From: Pipra filicauda
Lineage: Eukaryota > Chordata > Aves > Passeriformes > Pipridae
Direction: 5' to 3'
NCBI RefSeq assembly: GCF_003945595.2
Contig: NW_024104294.1
Location: forward strand, 1,447,174-1,511,173
Length of the DNA: 64,000 nt
The stretch's first letter is position 1. The number at the start of each line of letters is the position of its first letter. A program made the translations under genes and the position numbers. The notes beneath the pieces were generated by a model. That model was not told the origin of the DNA. It saw nothing but the letters and a program-made list of their open reading frames with translations, and did not search any database. Positions 39,605-53,200 of the stretch are shown here, in pieces.

Positions 39605-42600
39605 CAGGGTTAGCAGAAGGATGGCTGTGCCAAGTAATATGTAGCATCACCACAAAGACATAAATCTAAAACAATGCATTTGATTATGTGCAAGCTTCAA
39701 AAAATATTGGGGCAAAAAGCAGTAAGTTTAAAGGAGAATCTTCGGGTTATCGAAGGGGAAACCACTTAAAAAATGAAAGCATCCCATTTGTCATCCATTT
39801 AAACAGGCCTCCTAGGCCTTTCAGGCTGCAGCCACAGGAGAAAGACAGAAAGGCAGGCACATCTTTGGATGGGACAGACTGACCGGGTCCAAAATGCATC
39901 CAAACAAAGGCCCCTGTGTAGAGCCAGAGGGAGACACGCTGGTATCGTTACAACAGGCACAATGTCCTCAGTTACACTGCTCCTGTTACAGTCTGGAACA
40001 CTTGCACACCTCCCTGCACTTACTCCACTTTGCCTGTGACTCCATTTGGAGCAGAGAATCACACATCTGTCGAGTGACTTACCATGGCTATGGCTTTTAG
40101 GCTACACCATGGACCAAAACATGAAGAGAAAGTAAATCCAGCAGCTTTCCATGAAACCCTCCCCCAGGGGCCTGGTTACATTCAACATGCCAAACACCAA
40201 AGATTTTGTGACGCTGTATGATTTCACCAGAGCTGATTGCGATGAATTCCTAAGCAGCCAGCTGGCCATTTCATTCCTGTCTCTCTCCCTTCTTCCTGTC
40301 CTGTGACTAATGGGGAGGGCATTTGGCAGCCCAGGCCAATGTGCCTCCTCCTACTCAAATGAGATGTATCAGCAACAGCACTGGAGACAGGCATTCCAGC
40401 AAAACACACCCAGCAGAAGCTTGATTTATTAAGTGTTCAGGCAAAGACTGGCTTGCTAATATTGAAAAGTTTAAATGGGAAGAAACAGTGGGGTTGAACC
40501 ATAGTGCTAAAGTTGTCCATATGTATGGATTGTGCACTAGCCCAAATACAACAAGCCTGCCCACAGCTGTGGCAGCTTAATCAAGTCTTAGACTAATTAT
40601 TTTGCACATCTAAATCTGTGAAAATTGTCTTATTTCAGCTGTGGGCAAAGCTACTTAAACAACATTTTCAATTGCAAGAAGAAAAACCAAAACAACATTT
40701 CTTCAAGACCAAAATATCCACAGCCAACTACAGCACTGAGGCAGTGCAGAGGCAATATTTAACCCAACTCATATCAAAACTCCTACTCACACGAGAAAGG
40801 TTTTTATTATTAATACTTTTGGCATTTGCAGGTCCTCAGAAGTGCCTTTTTACTTTTATCAAAGCATAGAAGGAAATAAGAACTCAAAAAGAAAACAAAA
40901 AACATTCTCTCTGGGTGTCCCCCCTTCCAAAAAAGTTGATCTCTTCCCCCTGAAATTTAATTCCCACCACTATGTTCTCAGAGCTGGACAGCTGAAAATC
41001 CATTTATTATACCACAGTACTCTTAAGAATTATTTCATCAGTAGGAGTATAATATTAATGGTATTGTCTGCTTTAAGTGCATAAAAATTAGTTAACACTT
41101 TTTTTCCTCAGCAGTAGGCAGCAAGGCTAACTACTGCTTTGCTTTGACTACACTAAGAGTACTAAAAATTCTGTATATAAAAATAAATTGTGCATGAAAA
41201 CTGTACAAGTAAACACTATTTTTTAGCATGTCTGAGTCAGTTCTCTCTGCTGCAAGGAACATGAAATCTGAAAGGTGTCTGAAAGCTTCTAATATCAGGA
41301 TACTCTTTTCTCGGACTGTAAAGTGTGCTGTTGGCACACTCGCTTTATCATTCAAAATAGCAACAAACGAAAACACTCCAAAAGGACAGAGTTAATTCCA
41401 TGCAAAGATCTTCCTTCTCAGTAAATGTCTTGCACAGCACCACTCTTAGCAACAGAATGTTTATCCAGCACAAGATAAAGAGAGAGGCTTTTCACTGACA
41501 CCTGGGACAAAACCAAAGAACAAAAGCAGCTCCCAAAGCAAGAGAGCAAAGTTAAATTTTTCAAGTGTTCCCACCTAATGTAGACAGGAGGCCAGCCATA
41601 GCAAGTTACAACAAACAACCTATTCACCCACTTCCAGAGAATGCTTGTAAATTTAAACTGTGTGAAATGTCTAACTACCTCTTTCATTCCATCAAAAGGC
41701 TTCATCAGCAATGGACAATAAAGCCACTGGCTTGACCTAAAGGGGCTGGTAGGTTAATCTATTCTGACCTTATCTTTATTCAATCATAATACTAAAAGAT
41801 TGCTTGAATGAATAACCAGCATTTAACAATGCCTACAGCCGCTCTTTCACTACAGTGCTCCTCTGAAGTGCCCTCCAAACCAATTTTTTAATCACGGGGA
41901 ATATTACACATTTTCAAAAATTAATTGTAAAATAAACCAAAATGCCATTTCTCGCTCATTCGTCCAAAACAGAAAAAAAGAGGTAAAAAAAAACAAAAGC
42001 AGAAGAAAAATTTTATCTTGCCCCTGCACGTCTCTTTCAGATTTCCATCATCATTTATTGTCAATTTTAGACAATATGCTATCTCTTCTTAACTGTCAAT
42101 CACACCTTTTACTTCTAGTATTTTCACTCAAATGGAAGAAACTAGACAAAAAGAGCTGCTACTTAATAAAACCTGCCTTGTAACAACAGGCTTAATCATA
42201 CAGGCCTCAACACTTTGTATTTTAATAACTACTGGTTTGTTTTCAAAGCCTATTCCATCAGGGCACTCAGCACTAAACACAGCAAAGCAGCAAGTCAAAA
42301 TTTAGCACATTCTTAGGCCCACAGAAGTCAGTAAACTGGATTCACCAGTCAATGACTGATTTAATCACTCAACTCTCATATGTTTACATATGTCACAACC
42401 TATATCTAAATGCCCTTCTGGAGAAAAGTCTCCAGAGCTCAACACTACAGTGCACAGTCCTACCCAAGCATCTTCCTCTTTGTAACAACACAATAACCAC
42501 CTGTAAGAAGAAACTCCATAGTCTGACATGACCCTGCTAGAGCAAGTTAGTAGTAAAGCATTTTGACACGAAGCAAGAGCTGTGCTCTCATTTGACACAT

Positions 42601-42996
42601 CAGTTCGAGCACTTACTCTTCAGCATCAACAAGCAAATGCATCTTCATTTAATGTTCTACACCTGTAAATGATTTGGCAAAACACAAGGGAAGATAAAAA
42701 AAAGTACAGCCATCAGGCACCAAAATGACACTTGAAAATGCCATTAAAAAAAAATCCATGCCAAGCCCAGGAACAAGGTCTAAGTTTAAATCTATTCCTG
42801 ATTAGATTTAGGCAGATGCTTGAAATATCAGTCTAGACTAAGTGCCATTACCTTTCTCCAAAAGCACAAAGAACAAGCAAGTCAACCATATGGCAGTGAC
42901 TACAGCATGCGATACCAGAGGAATGAAAAATAAAAGGTAAGAGTTTTTCCTTTGTATTGCAGAGAATACTGCTACAAACTACTCAAAAGTTCCTAC

Positions 42997-43158
42997 CTTG
43001 AAAAGCTGTGATATGACCAACAATCATGTACTTTAGTTCGAAGTTCAGTGCCTGAATACTTTGAGTCCTCTCTCTCCGAACAGCGGCCTGGTAGCTTTCT
43101 TCCATTTTTTTGGTGCAACATGTTGGTGCCCTGTGTTGACAGATCTGTAAATCTGACT
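42997..43158 (-). other. Candidate internal exon, unknown gene
   Basis: The minus strand shows a pyrimidine tract and acceptor (TTTTTCTTGTTTGCTTTAAG) above 43158 and donor CAAG|GTAGGAAC below 42997. One frame is open throughout (53 codons), including MEESYQAAVRRERTQSIQAL and ELKYMIVGHITAFQ; the other two frames contain stops. A second acceptor (TTTACAG) would start the exon at 43144. The ATG of MEES could also be a start codon in a 5' exon. No family recognised. It would leave one base over at the donor, compatible with the entry phase of the candidates at 12980-13113 or 10023-10168. Confidence 0.22.
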
Positions 43159-46100
43159 CTTAAAGCAAACAAGAAAAACACAGCAGTTAGAAAACCTTTT
43201 AAACCTATGCCATAAAAACAATGCTTCTTAATGTCAGAACTACCATGTTTCAGATTCTGAAACAAAACCAAACCCGCAAGGAACGACACTGTGAAACTCA
43301 GCTGCTGTCACAAGAACATAAATTTATGACCATTTCATCTAAATTTGGGTAACATCACATTATCAGTTAATAAGTTATTTTACACTGTTAAGAGCACTGG
43401 GCAGAAAAAGCATCTGAGCACAGTCAAAGTCAAGGACAACAGAATTATTGACGATACATTTCCACTGTACACCTTGTGCTAAAGGTATCAAAACTTGAAC
43501 ATGTGGGTGATAACCGTGCCTCAAATTAGGATCCAATACTCACCACCCCCACAGTGCCTTGAGGAATCACCTACTCACCTCTTACACTAGGGGAACCAGC
43601 TTAAAAAAAAAATCTTTGAACTCCTAAGCAGCTCACCAAAAAAAACCCCAAAAAATTGTAAAGGCATTGAAATCACTCCCACCTTGCAACTACAGAGGAA
43701 GTTGAAAGTCAATTAAAAAACTTGATTTTTATAGGATGTTTTTATTTTTTTAAAAGTAATTCCATCTTTGTACATGTTTCATTAAGTTTAGTACCCTTAA
43801 TTAGGAAACCCACATCACACAGAGTTGTGAATGGACATTTAGGGTCTATCTGTTCTACACCATAGGATTTACAGGTGCCAGAAAGGATCTGGTACAGACT
43901 GCAGATGAGTATATTCTGGTGCTTCACAAACATATGTTTTAAGAAGGGGATGAAAGAAAGCAAGAGACTATTAAATAAACTAGAGGCACATAGAAAATAC
44001 GAGAGCCAAAACAGTCACACGATATTAAAAAGCAGATATTTCCACTGCAATTTCTCAGTGGAACAGGAACATCCCAGCAGGAAGTCTCATGACAGTGTCA
44101 GGCACTTCTTTCCCTCCACTTTGAGGCAGAAATGGTGGTCCTGAGGGAACGGGGTTGCAGGTGTCCACCTCCAGCCCATCTCTCAAGCTTTAAGGAGACA
44201 GCCTTTCCAAGGAAAGCCAGTGCCACACAGAGGGCCAAGCTGGGTTGGACCCAAAGCAGTGCTGAGACACCAGCACCCTCCCTGCACCAGGTCTGGAGCT
44301 GGCCTGTGCCCACACTGCCACCTCTCTGCACCCTCTCTGCTTCTAAACCACTGTTAACACCACTAGCAGTCCCCTTCCCAGATGGAAACAGCCCCAGTCC
44401 TCAAAAAGGCCATAATTCCTCCTCAGCATTTCTCACTCAGGCCACTGCAGAGCACTAAGGCCAAGCCCCGAGATAGAAACATTAATGAACAATCACACTG
44501 CACTAATCCTCACACCTGGCCTTGCAGGTTAACACATGACAATGCTCCACACAGAACTGACAAGGACTGAAAACAAGAGGATGCAGACTGAAAAATCTGT
44601 AGAATCACCCAAACGACCAGGCACTGCTCAGAGCCAGCTCCAGGTCATCAGCAGCTAACTGAGACCAAACCCGCAGAGAGGAGTTCAGTAAATCTCCCTT
44701 GTCAGGAAAAAAAATAAAAACACCAAGCTGGCTGAAACATCTCATTCGACTTGAAAATGTTGTTTCCAGTTTATAGCAACTCTCATTTAAAAGTGAGGCT
44801 AATTTGTGTCAAAAAGGTCAAAAGCAAAGGGAAATATCTGAATTAACCACATTTTTGTACCAGTTTACAAACAAACATCAAAGTTGTCACAGACTGAGCT
44901 AACTCAGGATACCATTCTGGAGGTGGATTTGTTTTACGCTTCAGTCTAATTTCAAAAATGGGAAACAACAAGTCTCCCCAGTCAGATCTGCAGTCCCAGA
45001 CCCCGCTGAAAGCCCAAGATAAGACCATTGTGCTCTGGTAGGAACCAGCAGGCTGCCAAAAGCAGCAGCAGGAAGGCTGCACTTGTCACCAGCTGGGCGC
45101 ACTCCTCTGTTCCCGCCTGCCAGAGAAGCTGCCCGAGGTTGAAATTAGCTTCTTGGTCAGGCTAATTTTAACTTGGGCGGGTTCCCTGATCCAGTTCACC
45201 CCCTAACACGTTTGTTCTGTCACAAGGAACTGGGGGCCGGGGAAGGACCACTTCTCTGAGCTGGCACCACAAAGCATGTGTGAAATTATAGTACAGGCTG
45301 CTGAGCAACTCAGTGCACAATCAGGTGTCCAAGCAGAGGGGATGTAAATGTTACTTGGCATCTGCAGTGCCAGGCTGCTGATACTCAGAGCACTTCTCCT
45401 TACTCAGCAGCCCTTTGAATTTTTTGTTTGGAAGGCTTTTGCAAAGCTCTGTATCAAAAAGGTCTGAAATATCAAGTGCTCCATGCTGACTGTGTGCTGG
45501 CCCTGGCCAGGAAGCTCTCCCTGGCTATCAGTGCTGTGCCTGGTGCTCCCAATTTGAACCTCAGGAACCTGCGTCTCCTCCAGAAAGCTTTAAGAATACA
45601 GATATCTCAGCTGGAACTGCACTCCTGGGATTCCCCGCCCAGCTATCTCCTCCGATGAGCCTGAAGATTAGGTTTCCTTGGTCCAGAGCCAAAATGATAC
45701 AGAAGCCACTCCTAAATAGAAACAGCACTAAGCCCCTGACAGTTAAGGAGCCTGATGTAAAACACAGAGCACTGAAAGCAAACTCCCCTCCCTTCACAGC
45801 ACTGTCGAGTCAGTGCTGTCATGCACAGCTTGGCACTTTCACTGGCTTCAGAACTAGCCTGAGGGTATCACTTTTAACACAATTATAGAAACCTAATAAA
45901 AGTTTTCAGTACTATACATGCCTGGGTGCTGAGATTAAATTAGAACTCATTAGTAATGTCTTAATGTCTTTAATAGCTCTGATACTAATTTTAGTATATC
46001 TCATCTCTTTCATCTTAATAAAGAATACCCTCTCCAAGAGGAGAAAAAGAGGGGAGGAATACAGTGACCCAGCAGTGACCGAGGGACTGAGCACCCCACA

Positions 46101-46350
46101 GTGCCGTGGCAATCACCCCTGCTCATATGTGCTCTGCATATCAGCAAAAGGGAGACAACCTTAAGGGCAAACTCCTCTTCAAGTTTAGGAACAAAGTCAT
46201 TCTTTACACCAGAGAAAAAGCACCATTTGTGAAAGAGGGAAGAAAAGTTACCAAGAGCATCATTTCAGTGATAGATTCTGCTAATTTCCCTCTAGGACTT
46301 TCTTACCTGCTTTTCCCAAGCTGCCTCTCATTTCCTAACTCATGATTTAG

Positions 46351-46453
46351 TTTGGAGGAACCTCTAGTTCAACCCTTTAAAGCAGGATTTTTTTATGTAG
46401 GATGAAGCCCTACACAAGGGATTCATCCAGCCAAGTTTAAAGTACCCCCAGAG
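46351..46453 (-). mobile_element. Ancient CR1 LINE fragment
   Basis: The plus strand TTTGGAGGAACCTCTAGTTCAACCC...AAAGCAGGATTT...CCAGCCAAGTTTAAAGTACCCCCAGAG follows the pattern of an old CR1 3' region in reverse complement (GACCTCTGG..TCCAACCC..AAAGCAGG..TCCAGCC.GGTTTTGAATA). About 100 bp survive with small indels. Recognition rests on pattern resemblance. Confidence 0.65.
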
Positions 46454-49246
46454 AAAAAAAAAAAGTTACTACTACTCTCGTGGTAAAATAAGTGAATTAA
46501 AAAATCCTATCTAAAGATAACTTCCCGTGTTCCAACTCGTGTCTGTTGCTTCTCAGCGTATCACCGTGTGCCTGCAAGAATCTGACTCCACTTTCTCTAT
46601 TTTCTGCCAAAAGGCAGCTGAAGACAGCAGTATGACCTCCCTTAATCTTCCCTTCAACTGAACAAACCTAGCTCTCTATTCCCTCATGTTCCAGCCCTGA
46701 CCATCATGGGAGCCCTCTGCTAGGACTCTTAACTTTATGCCACAGATGTGAAGCACCTGCATCCCAAGACCCCCCTCTCTGTATTCTATTTTCTTATGCA
46801 TTAATTTACTGACAGAGCAGAACACTTTCACCTGTACATGCCTGGGCTTCAATTCCAAAAGGTTTATAGCTTTCCTAAAACAAATTAGTTTTCTGCTTCA
46901 GATCAGATGGAAGGATTACTCTGCTTATTATGTACATTATTTTTCCATTCAAGTCTTTTTCCCTTGAGTGCTGGTTAAAACTATGGCTCAGCTTATTTTT
47001 TAAAGTGAGAAAAACTACAGACTTTAAATCCTTACTGTTATTATAAAAACCAGGATAAAATATCTTGCTCCACTTTCAAAAACAAAGTCACATTCAGAAC
47101 AGCAGAAAAAAAAATGTACTACTTGAGTCTAAAGAATGAGTATTTTGGAAAGAAACAATGATCCCTATTGAAAACTCCTCTGCAACACCAAAGCATTTAA
47201 TACATGCCAAAGGTATCACCTTCAGACACCTCCCTGTCAAAATTATAAATCACTTAAGGTGCCAAATGCACAAAAAACTACACATCTTTACTTGATCTCC
47301 AGCTGGCCAGGTCTACTGAAATCAGCTGTGGTTTATTTTGGTGTGTGTTGCTTGGAGACTTTTTTATTTTAAATCAAAATGTTCTGGGCTTCAGTCGGAA
47401 CTCTGGTACCAATAAAATCTAAGACTTTGGCCATTAAAGTTAACTCAATCAGTATAATTTCCTAAAAGCAGAGAGGCCTGTTTAGCAAGCAAAATTAAGT
47501 TCTTCCAAAAGCTGAATATATATTTATTTTGTTGGCTGACCGTGCAGTTTAACAGTTCTGTCTTTAAAATACTGTACACACTGTAAAAGCCATACTCTGA
47601 AACCAGAACAACAAGTAATCACACAGTAACTGATCTACCTGCATTAACTTTTTCAAAGACAGGCTGATTGGGAATTTTTTTTTTTTCCAAACAAGCTGAG
47701 CCTTTAACTTGCACTGCACAGAACAGTCCTGGGCACGATCAGAAGGTGAGCTCAGTGCAATCTATCTTCTGACAGTTTTTATTCCTTTGTATTTGGGCAA
47801 ACATTTCAATGCTACTTCTAAACAAAGCTTTAGTCCAAAGCCAAAGATTTTAACATTGTACAAATGTCCTCAAAGACTCCAAGATTGATTATGCCTTAGT
47901 AACAGAGAGGAGGGTGCCAAAGGTCCCTTATATTGTATCTGGCCCAGCTGAACAGGAGCCAACGCTTCATCCTTCTTGAGACTCATCTGTCTGGTGTAGC
48001 TGCTGCCTCAGCTAGAGGAAAATTCAGCAATTAAATGCAGACTAATTCAGGGGAGAAGGCCAAACCAAATGGAAAAGGAAGCAGTTTTCAGCCCTGCAAC
48101 TACTTGATGCATGAGCAGAGCCCACAGAGCCACATCAGGGAAAGGGAATCCAACCACTGTACACTGCCACAAGTTTGTGAGGTTCTTTTCCTACACAGTT
48201 CTCATGCTCCAGCAGTGCTAAAACCATCATCACCTTCACCTGCAAGATCGAGGTCACAAAACTCATCCACAAACACAAGCCATCCTCACCCAGAAGGGAG
48301 CACAGCCTTACACCACAGCCCAGTCCTCCTGCAACTAATAAAATGTTTCCAACTAGAAAGACACAAAAAGCACATTAAACCCATCAAGCTCAAAGTGTGC
48401 ACAGTCAAACAGCTACTATTTGATTTGTCAATGTTTAAAGTATGGTAGTTATTATGCTTGAAATAGTGTGTGCCAGGAACTACCTGAAAAACCAACAAGC
48501 CAGTGCAACAGTGACCACTGCACAGCTGCAAATGGCTCTAGGACATAAAATAGCAACTAACCCAAAAAACCTTCTGCTCCTTGGGCAAGCAGTAACATCC
48601 AGGTAAGCTCCAGGGAGCAGAGACCCTTTCTAAGTCCAATGAAGATGTCTGTTCCTCCTGCCTCAGGTAATCTGTGGCCAGGCCCACCCAACTCATATTT
48701 TCTGACTATTCAGAAAGAATCTTCCAATCTGTTTCCAACTCTTTCCTCTATTTTGTTAAAATAATCCTACTGTCAGCTTTAATATAAAGATTACATAGAC
48801 AAACAGCATGTTAAAAAGACCCTTTAAAGCAAAAAGCTGACCAAATACCAAAGCAGAGCCTGAATGTGTCCCATCTGTCTATATTCAGCTTGTCAACGTG
48901 CCTATATCCAGCACAGCAAATTACAAGTGCAGTTTGGAAAACACAAGCCATGAAAATTTCCTTTCCCTGATCCCTTGTTGCATAATGTACATTAACAGAG
49001 ACACTTTTTAACTTGATCACTGGACTTTACATTCTCACTGTTTTTCTGAAATACACCAAAGCATAACTAAGGCCATGACCAGATGTGCTATTCCAGTTGA
49101 AACAAACAAGGATAAAAGACAAACACCTCCAGTGTTATCAAGCACCACTTAGATAACATGCTAATGTAACTACTAGCATGTGTAGCTACTTTCAACTCTG
49201 TTAAATCAAATAGCTTGCATTAGCCTAAGAGTGCCTGAGTAGACCT

Positions 49247-49273
49247 AAAAAAAAAAAAAAAAAAAAAAAAAAA
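49247..49273. repeat. Poly-A run (27)
   Basis: Longest homopolymer in the window. Upstream sequence on the plus strand shows no recognisable retroposed gene or SINE, so it is not called a retroposon tail. Confidence 0.9.
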
Positions 49274-51462
49274 GTATAAAACCCCACAAAATGGGAGGAC
49301 CATTTGATTGCACTGCAATTACACCAGCCAATTTAAGGTGGGTGGAAATCCTGAATGGGACAGGAAAGGGGACAGTGAGAAGGACTAGATGTCATGACTC
49401 CAGAGAGTTGGCAGCATCAGCAAGTGCCACAGCTTGCAGGGCAGCTGGAGACTATCAGGCACTGGCCCTGATCAGCTTCCAGAGCAGGAACTCTCCAAAA
49501 TATACAGCTCTTAAGAGCAGCATCTGCACAATTCAGTATTGTTAGGCCTTTTGCTAAGTTCATTTTGTCTGAGTTTTTCCCATTTCCCTCTGCTGCTTGC
49601 CTGGTTCTCATCGCTCTTGTATTCTATTTTTTGGCCTGGTTTCCAAGCCACCTTCTGCTCCTACCCCATAGGGTACTGCATGCCTATTAGCTTTTTTACC
49701 TTGGTTTGTGCCCCACTGAACCTGCCTCATGCCTGGGCCCAAGCGACAGAAAAACTGACTGCCCTAAAACAGACGTCCCTTTGACTTGCTGAAACCTCAA
49801 AAACTGTAACCAGGCCCTCTCTTTCCTCCTCTGAGTCCCTCTCCACACTTCTCACCCTCCTCAGACAAGGTTCACAATTCAAGACTTTCCAATGCTTTTT
49901 CAGGAGTTTGCTGGGAGATGCACCTTTGGTGTCAATGCCGAATGGCCACAGTACCACTGCTCCTAAATACTCTCTGGAAGGAACAAAGAAAGGGTGATTC
50001 ATCTCCCACAGTTCACTACCTCCCCCTCGGGCCTTCCCCCCAGTCAGCCCCGATCTCAGAAAGAGAGGAATTTTTGTAGCAGAAGGCATGAAACCCACCT
50101 TACAGAATTTCAGCCCAAACCATTAATTTAAGAGGCTGAGCAGCTGAGGAGAGAGACAGCTTGGTGAGTGCCAGCTGCTGTGCAGGGCAAGCACTACCTG
50201 CCATGGCCAGAGGACTGCACAGTGGTCACTTCCTCCAGGGCTTGCACTCCTACAGAGAGGTGAGAAATTCTTTAATGCTGATTAAATTAAATTACTTCAC
50301 ATGAGCCCAGTGCTAAGTGAGATCCTTTGAATGTGGGAGACAGCAAGACTGACTGCTACAGAGCTTCCTAACTACACAGGACATGCAGATTCAGGAGATT
50401 CACACTCTTGAGGATCCATACTTTTTTTTTTTTTTGCCTGGAGTTGATATAAAAACACGATGCCCATAAAGTACATTTTAAAACAATCTAGACTGATATA
50501 GGTCAGTGGGTCTACATCAAAGGGGTTTCTACATTTACTGTAATGCCAAGTCCTTCCTCCGTTTTCCTAGGACAACATGTATAATTGCAATACAGAGGTG
50601 AGAGAAAAATTACAAGAACTTTCATTAATTTAGAGTCTACTATGATTCATCTTTCATTATGTCTCATCGCATTCCCAGCAGTAAATCCTATCCATTTTTT
50701 CACCACCACCAACAAAAAAAAAAATCATACATACAAACGAAATATTTCCTAGATGAGTCTAGTGAATCTTCCTGCTCTATATCATCCGATAAACTAACAG
50801 CTGCATTTCTGCTCTCCAGTGGGGACAGCATTTCACTGCCACAGAACTCTGCCTTGCAGGGTGATCTGACTAAAGAACACAGAAACCACAGGAGGTGGAA
50901 AGCCTAAACAGGAAGACAGGTATGGAGCACTTTGCAACAAAACTGAAGTTGCTTTTAAATGAAAGAAGTAGGTTTGTAGCCCCGTACAGTTAGAAAAAAC
51001 ACACCACCTGAATGCAAATCAATACTGGGCTGTCTATCTAGCCCTACAGGGAGATGACATAAAATAGCTTTATAAAAGGTGTGAATCACCTCATTCATCT
51101 CAACTGCAAAGCTGAAACATAATTCAGATGTTCACAACTGCTTTTTACCACTGACAGATTACTTTCTAATATGAACTAGTTCCTAATATGCTTTAGCTGC
51201 TGTGGTAATATCTATATAAGGTGGCAGAGCACAGAAGATTTCAAATATATTGATAGGTTCATGATCAATTGTATTTCTTCTGTTTTATTTTTTCTGTCAA
51301 CATAAAAATCTCTAAGAAGGTTAGACGGGAAGAAGAAACAAAAGCAAAGATAAATCTAAAGGAACCAAGGGACCATTAGATATTTGGGTCACAGCCTCAG
51401 AAAGTGAAATTGAAAGAAGAGTACTAGAGAAGTGAAGAATAATAATTCCCCAACACTCCCTT

Positions 51463-51474
51463 CCCCCCCCCCCC
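51463..51474. repeat. Poly-C run (12)
   Basis: Uninterrupted C12 in otherwise unique sequence. Confidence 0.9.
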
Positions 51475-52504
51475 AAGATTTGAATGCTTCCATTTTTGCC
51501 ATTTCACTTGAAAGCAATACGTGAAACCAAGTGCTCAGACAACACGTTTCTGCTTTTAAAAATACATGAGTCTTGCTTAAGTATTAATTTTACAGCCCAA
51601 ATCCCAAACGCTTTCAATCAGTTTGTCCAGTAAGCCTGCGTGTAACTTCACTCTTGTGCATGACTTGAGAATGAGAAACAGCTACTTTCTCCAGAGTTTT
51701 CACTAGTATTTGAACGAATTTCTTTAGGATCCATTCCCATTTTTAGGGAGAAGAAAGAGGAAAACTATAAAAACCTGGATGATATAAGCAAGAATTTTAG
51801 GAAAAGCACAACGTGCTCTTGCTGCCATTTACACAAAAGGAAGACCAATCATTTACAGAGCAGAACCAAAACTAAGCAACTGATGACAAGACACCCCTCA
51901 TTAGGGCCAATTCTTAAACTTCATCATCCATGACACAGGAATTAATTAAAACAGGCTGCAGCAAGACTACAGTATCACAAGGTCTCTGCATCCTGCTCCC
52001 TTTCTTCGGTTCCTTATGCAGACAATGGCACTGTCAGGGGCAGGGACACTCATGCAAAACTGGAGTTTGTTGCCACGAATTGGAGCCACAGGCATTGGAA
52101 GGCAACACACAGCAGGCAAGAGAGGAAAGAGCCAAACATAGATGACAGCAACTGGAGAGGAACACTCGTTCACTGTGACCATGCAGAAGAACCAGCTGAC
52201 AGCCCCACAGGTTGCTTACAAGACACCAGTAGGCTGTTTTTGATGGTCTGAGAAAAATCTAGATTTTATGCTCAGATCAGTTCTTCCATACTGGACCACT
52301 ATGTGCAAAATAATGCTCCACAGGGCAGGAAAGAGGCAAGGGAAGTAGTATCAGAGGGCTTGGTTCAGCAACTCCTGATGTCAAGGCAGACACCCAGTAG
52401 CATCAAGTCACACAAAATACAAGTACAGTTAAAGACACAACACTCTGCTGTGCTTCGGGCTTCTGTGGGGAGGTAGTGGGTTTCTGTGGCTGTGCTTTGG
52501 TAGC

Positions 52505-52517
52505 GGGGGGGGGGGGG
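52505..52517. repeat. Poly-G run (13) within the LTR
   Basis: G13 between TAGC and CTACGGGG, close to the LTR 3' end (as a C-run on the minus strand). A homopolymer at this place is characteristic of this LTR type as I recall it. Confidence 0.85.
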
Positions 52518-52799
52518 CTACGGGGATGGCTTCTGTTAGAAGCTGCTAGAAGCTTCCCCTGTCCCATGGAGCCAATGCCAGCCGGCTCTAGGACGACTTC
52601 TGGCTGCTGGCCAAGGCTGAGCCCATCAGGAGCAATAGTAACGTCTCTGTGATAACATATTTAAGAACAGAAGGTTGTTGTGCAGAAGAAAATTCCAGCC
52701 AGGGAAAAGGAGAGTGAGAACACGGGAATAACAACGTAGACACCAAGGTCACTGCAGAAAGAGGGGCAGGAGGTGCTCCAGGCACCAGAGCTGAGGCCC

Positions 52800-53200
52800 C
52801 TGTGGCCCGTGGTGCAGAGCAGGGCAGGGCAGCTGTGCCCCTGCAGCCCATAGGGGAGCATCGGGGTGCAAAGACCCACCTGCAGCCCATGGAGGCTCCC
52901 ATGCTGGAGCATATGGATATCTGAAGGAGGCTGTGACCCTGTGGGAGGCCCAAGATGGAGCAGGGTCCTGCTGGAGACCTGCCGCCTGTGGAGAGGGAAG
53001 CCCAGGTTGGAGCAGGTTTTTCCCGGGTAGGACTCGTGGCCCCTGTGGGGCACCCGTGCTGGTACAGCTCATTCATGAAGGACTGCACCTCATGGAGGAG
53101 TGACCCATGGGACAGCAGTTTGGGAAGAGCTGCTGCCCGAGGGATGGACTCACCCTGCAGAGGTCCATCAAGGACTGTCTCCCATGGGAGGGACCCCACG
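52800..53200. repeat. Degenerate GC-rich minisatellite inside the LTR
   Basis: Repeated units with cores such as CATGGAGG, GGAGCAGG, CCCATGGGAG and GTGGGAGG recur every 30-45 bp. These are internal LTR repeats, not protein-coding repeats. Limits are approximate. Confidence 0.6.

Larger units (their letters stand above)
21633..46350. other. Long unique-looking non-coding stretch
   Basis: Nearly 25 kb with no recognised gene and no clear transposable element. It holds homopolymer runs (24.1, 25.3, 36.5, 39.6 kb), two notable inverted repeats (22.3 and 34.2 kb) and two weak candidate exons on the minus strand (37570-37660, 42997-43158). Two opposite-strand open frames of 156 and 147 codons at 30066-30943 overlap by a few bases; neither contains a recognisable domain. 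The part from about 44.1 to 45.7 kb is somewhat more GC-rich than its surroundings, with no other sign of a promoter. Confidence 0.5.
46454..52471. other. Non-coding stretch, no gene supported
   Basis: No gene recognised. It includes a 27-base poly-A run at 49.25 kb, a poly-C run at 51.46 kb and one small segment at 50198-50249 with a very good acceptor on the minus strand (TTTCTCACCTCTCTGTAG) and a CAG|GTAGTG donor, open in two frames. The 137-codon plus-strand open frame at 48035-48448 has no recognisable domain. Confidence 0.5.

Noticed and set aside
45428..45658. Leucine-rich 76-codon plus-strand frame in a GC-richer patch
   Set aside because: It begins with TTG, not ATG, lacks a clear splice acceptor, and its leucine content follows from CT-rich sequence.
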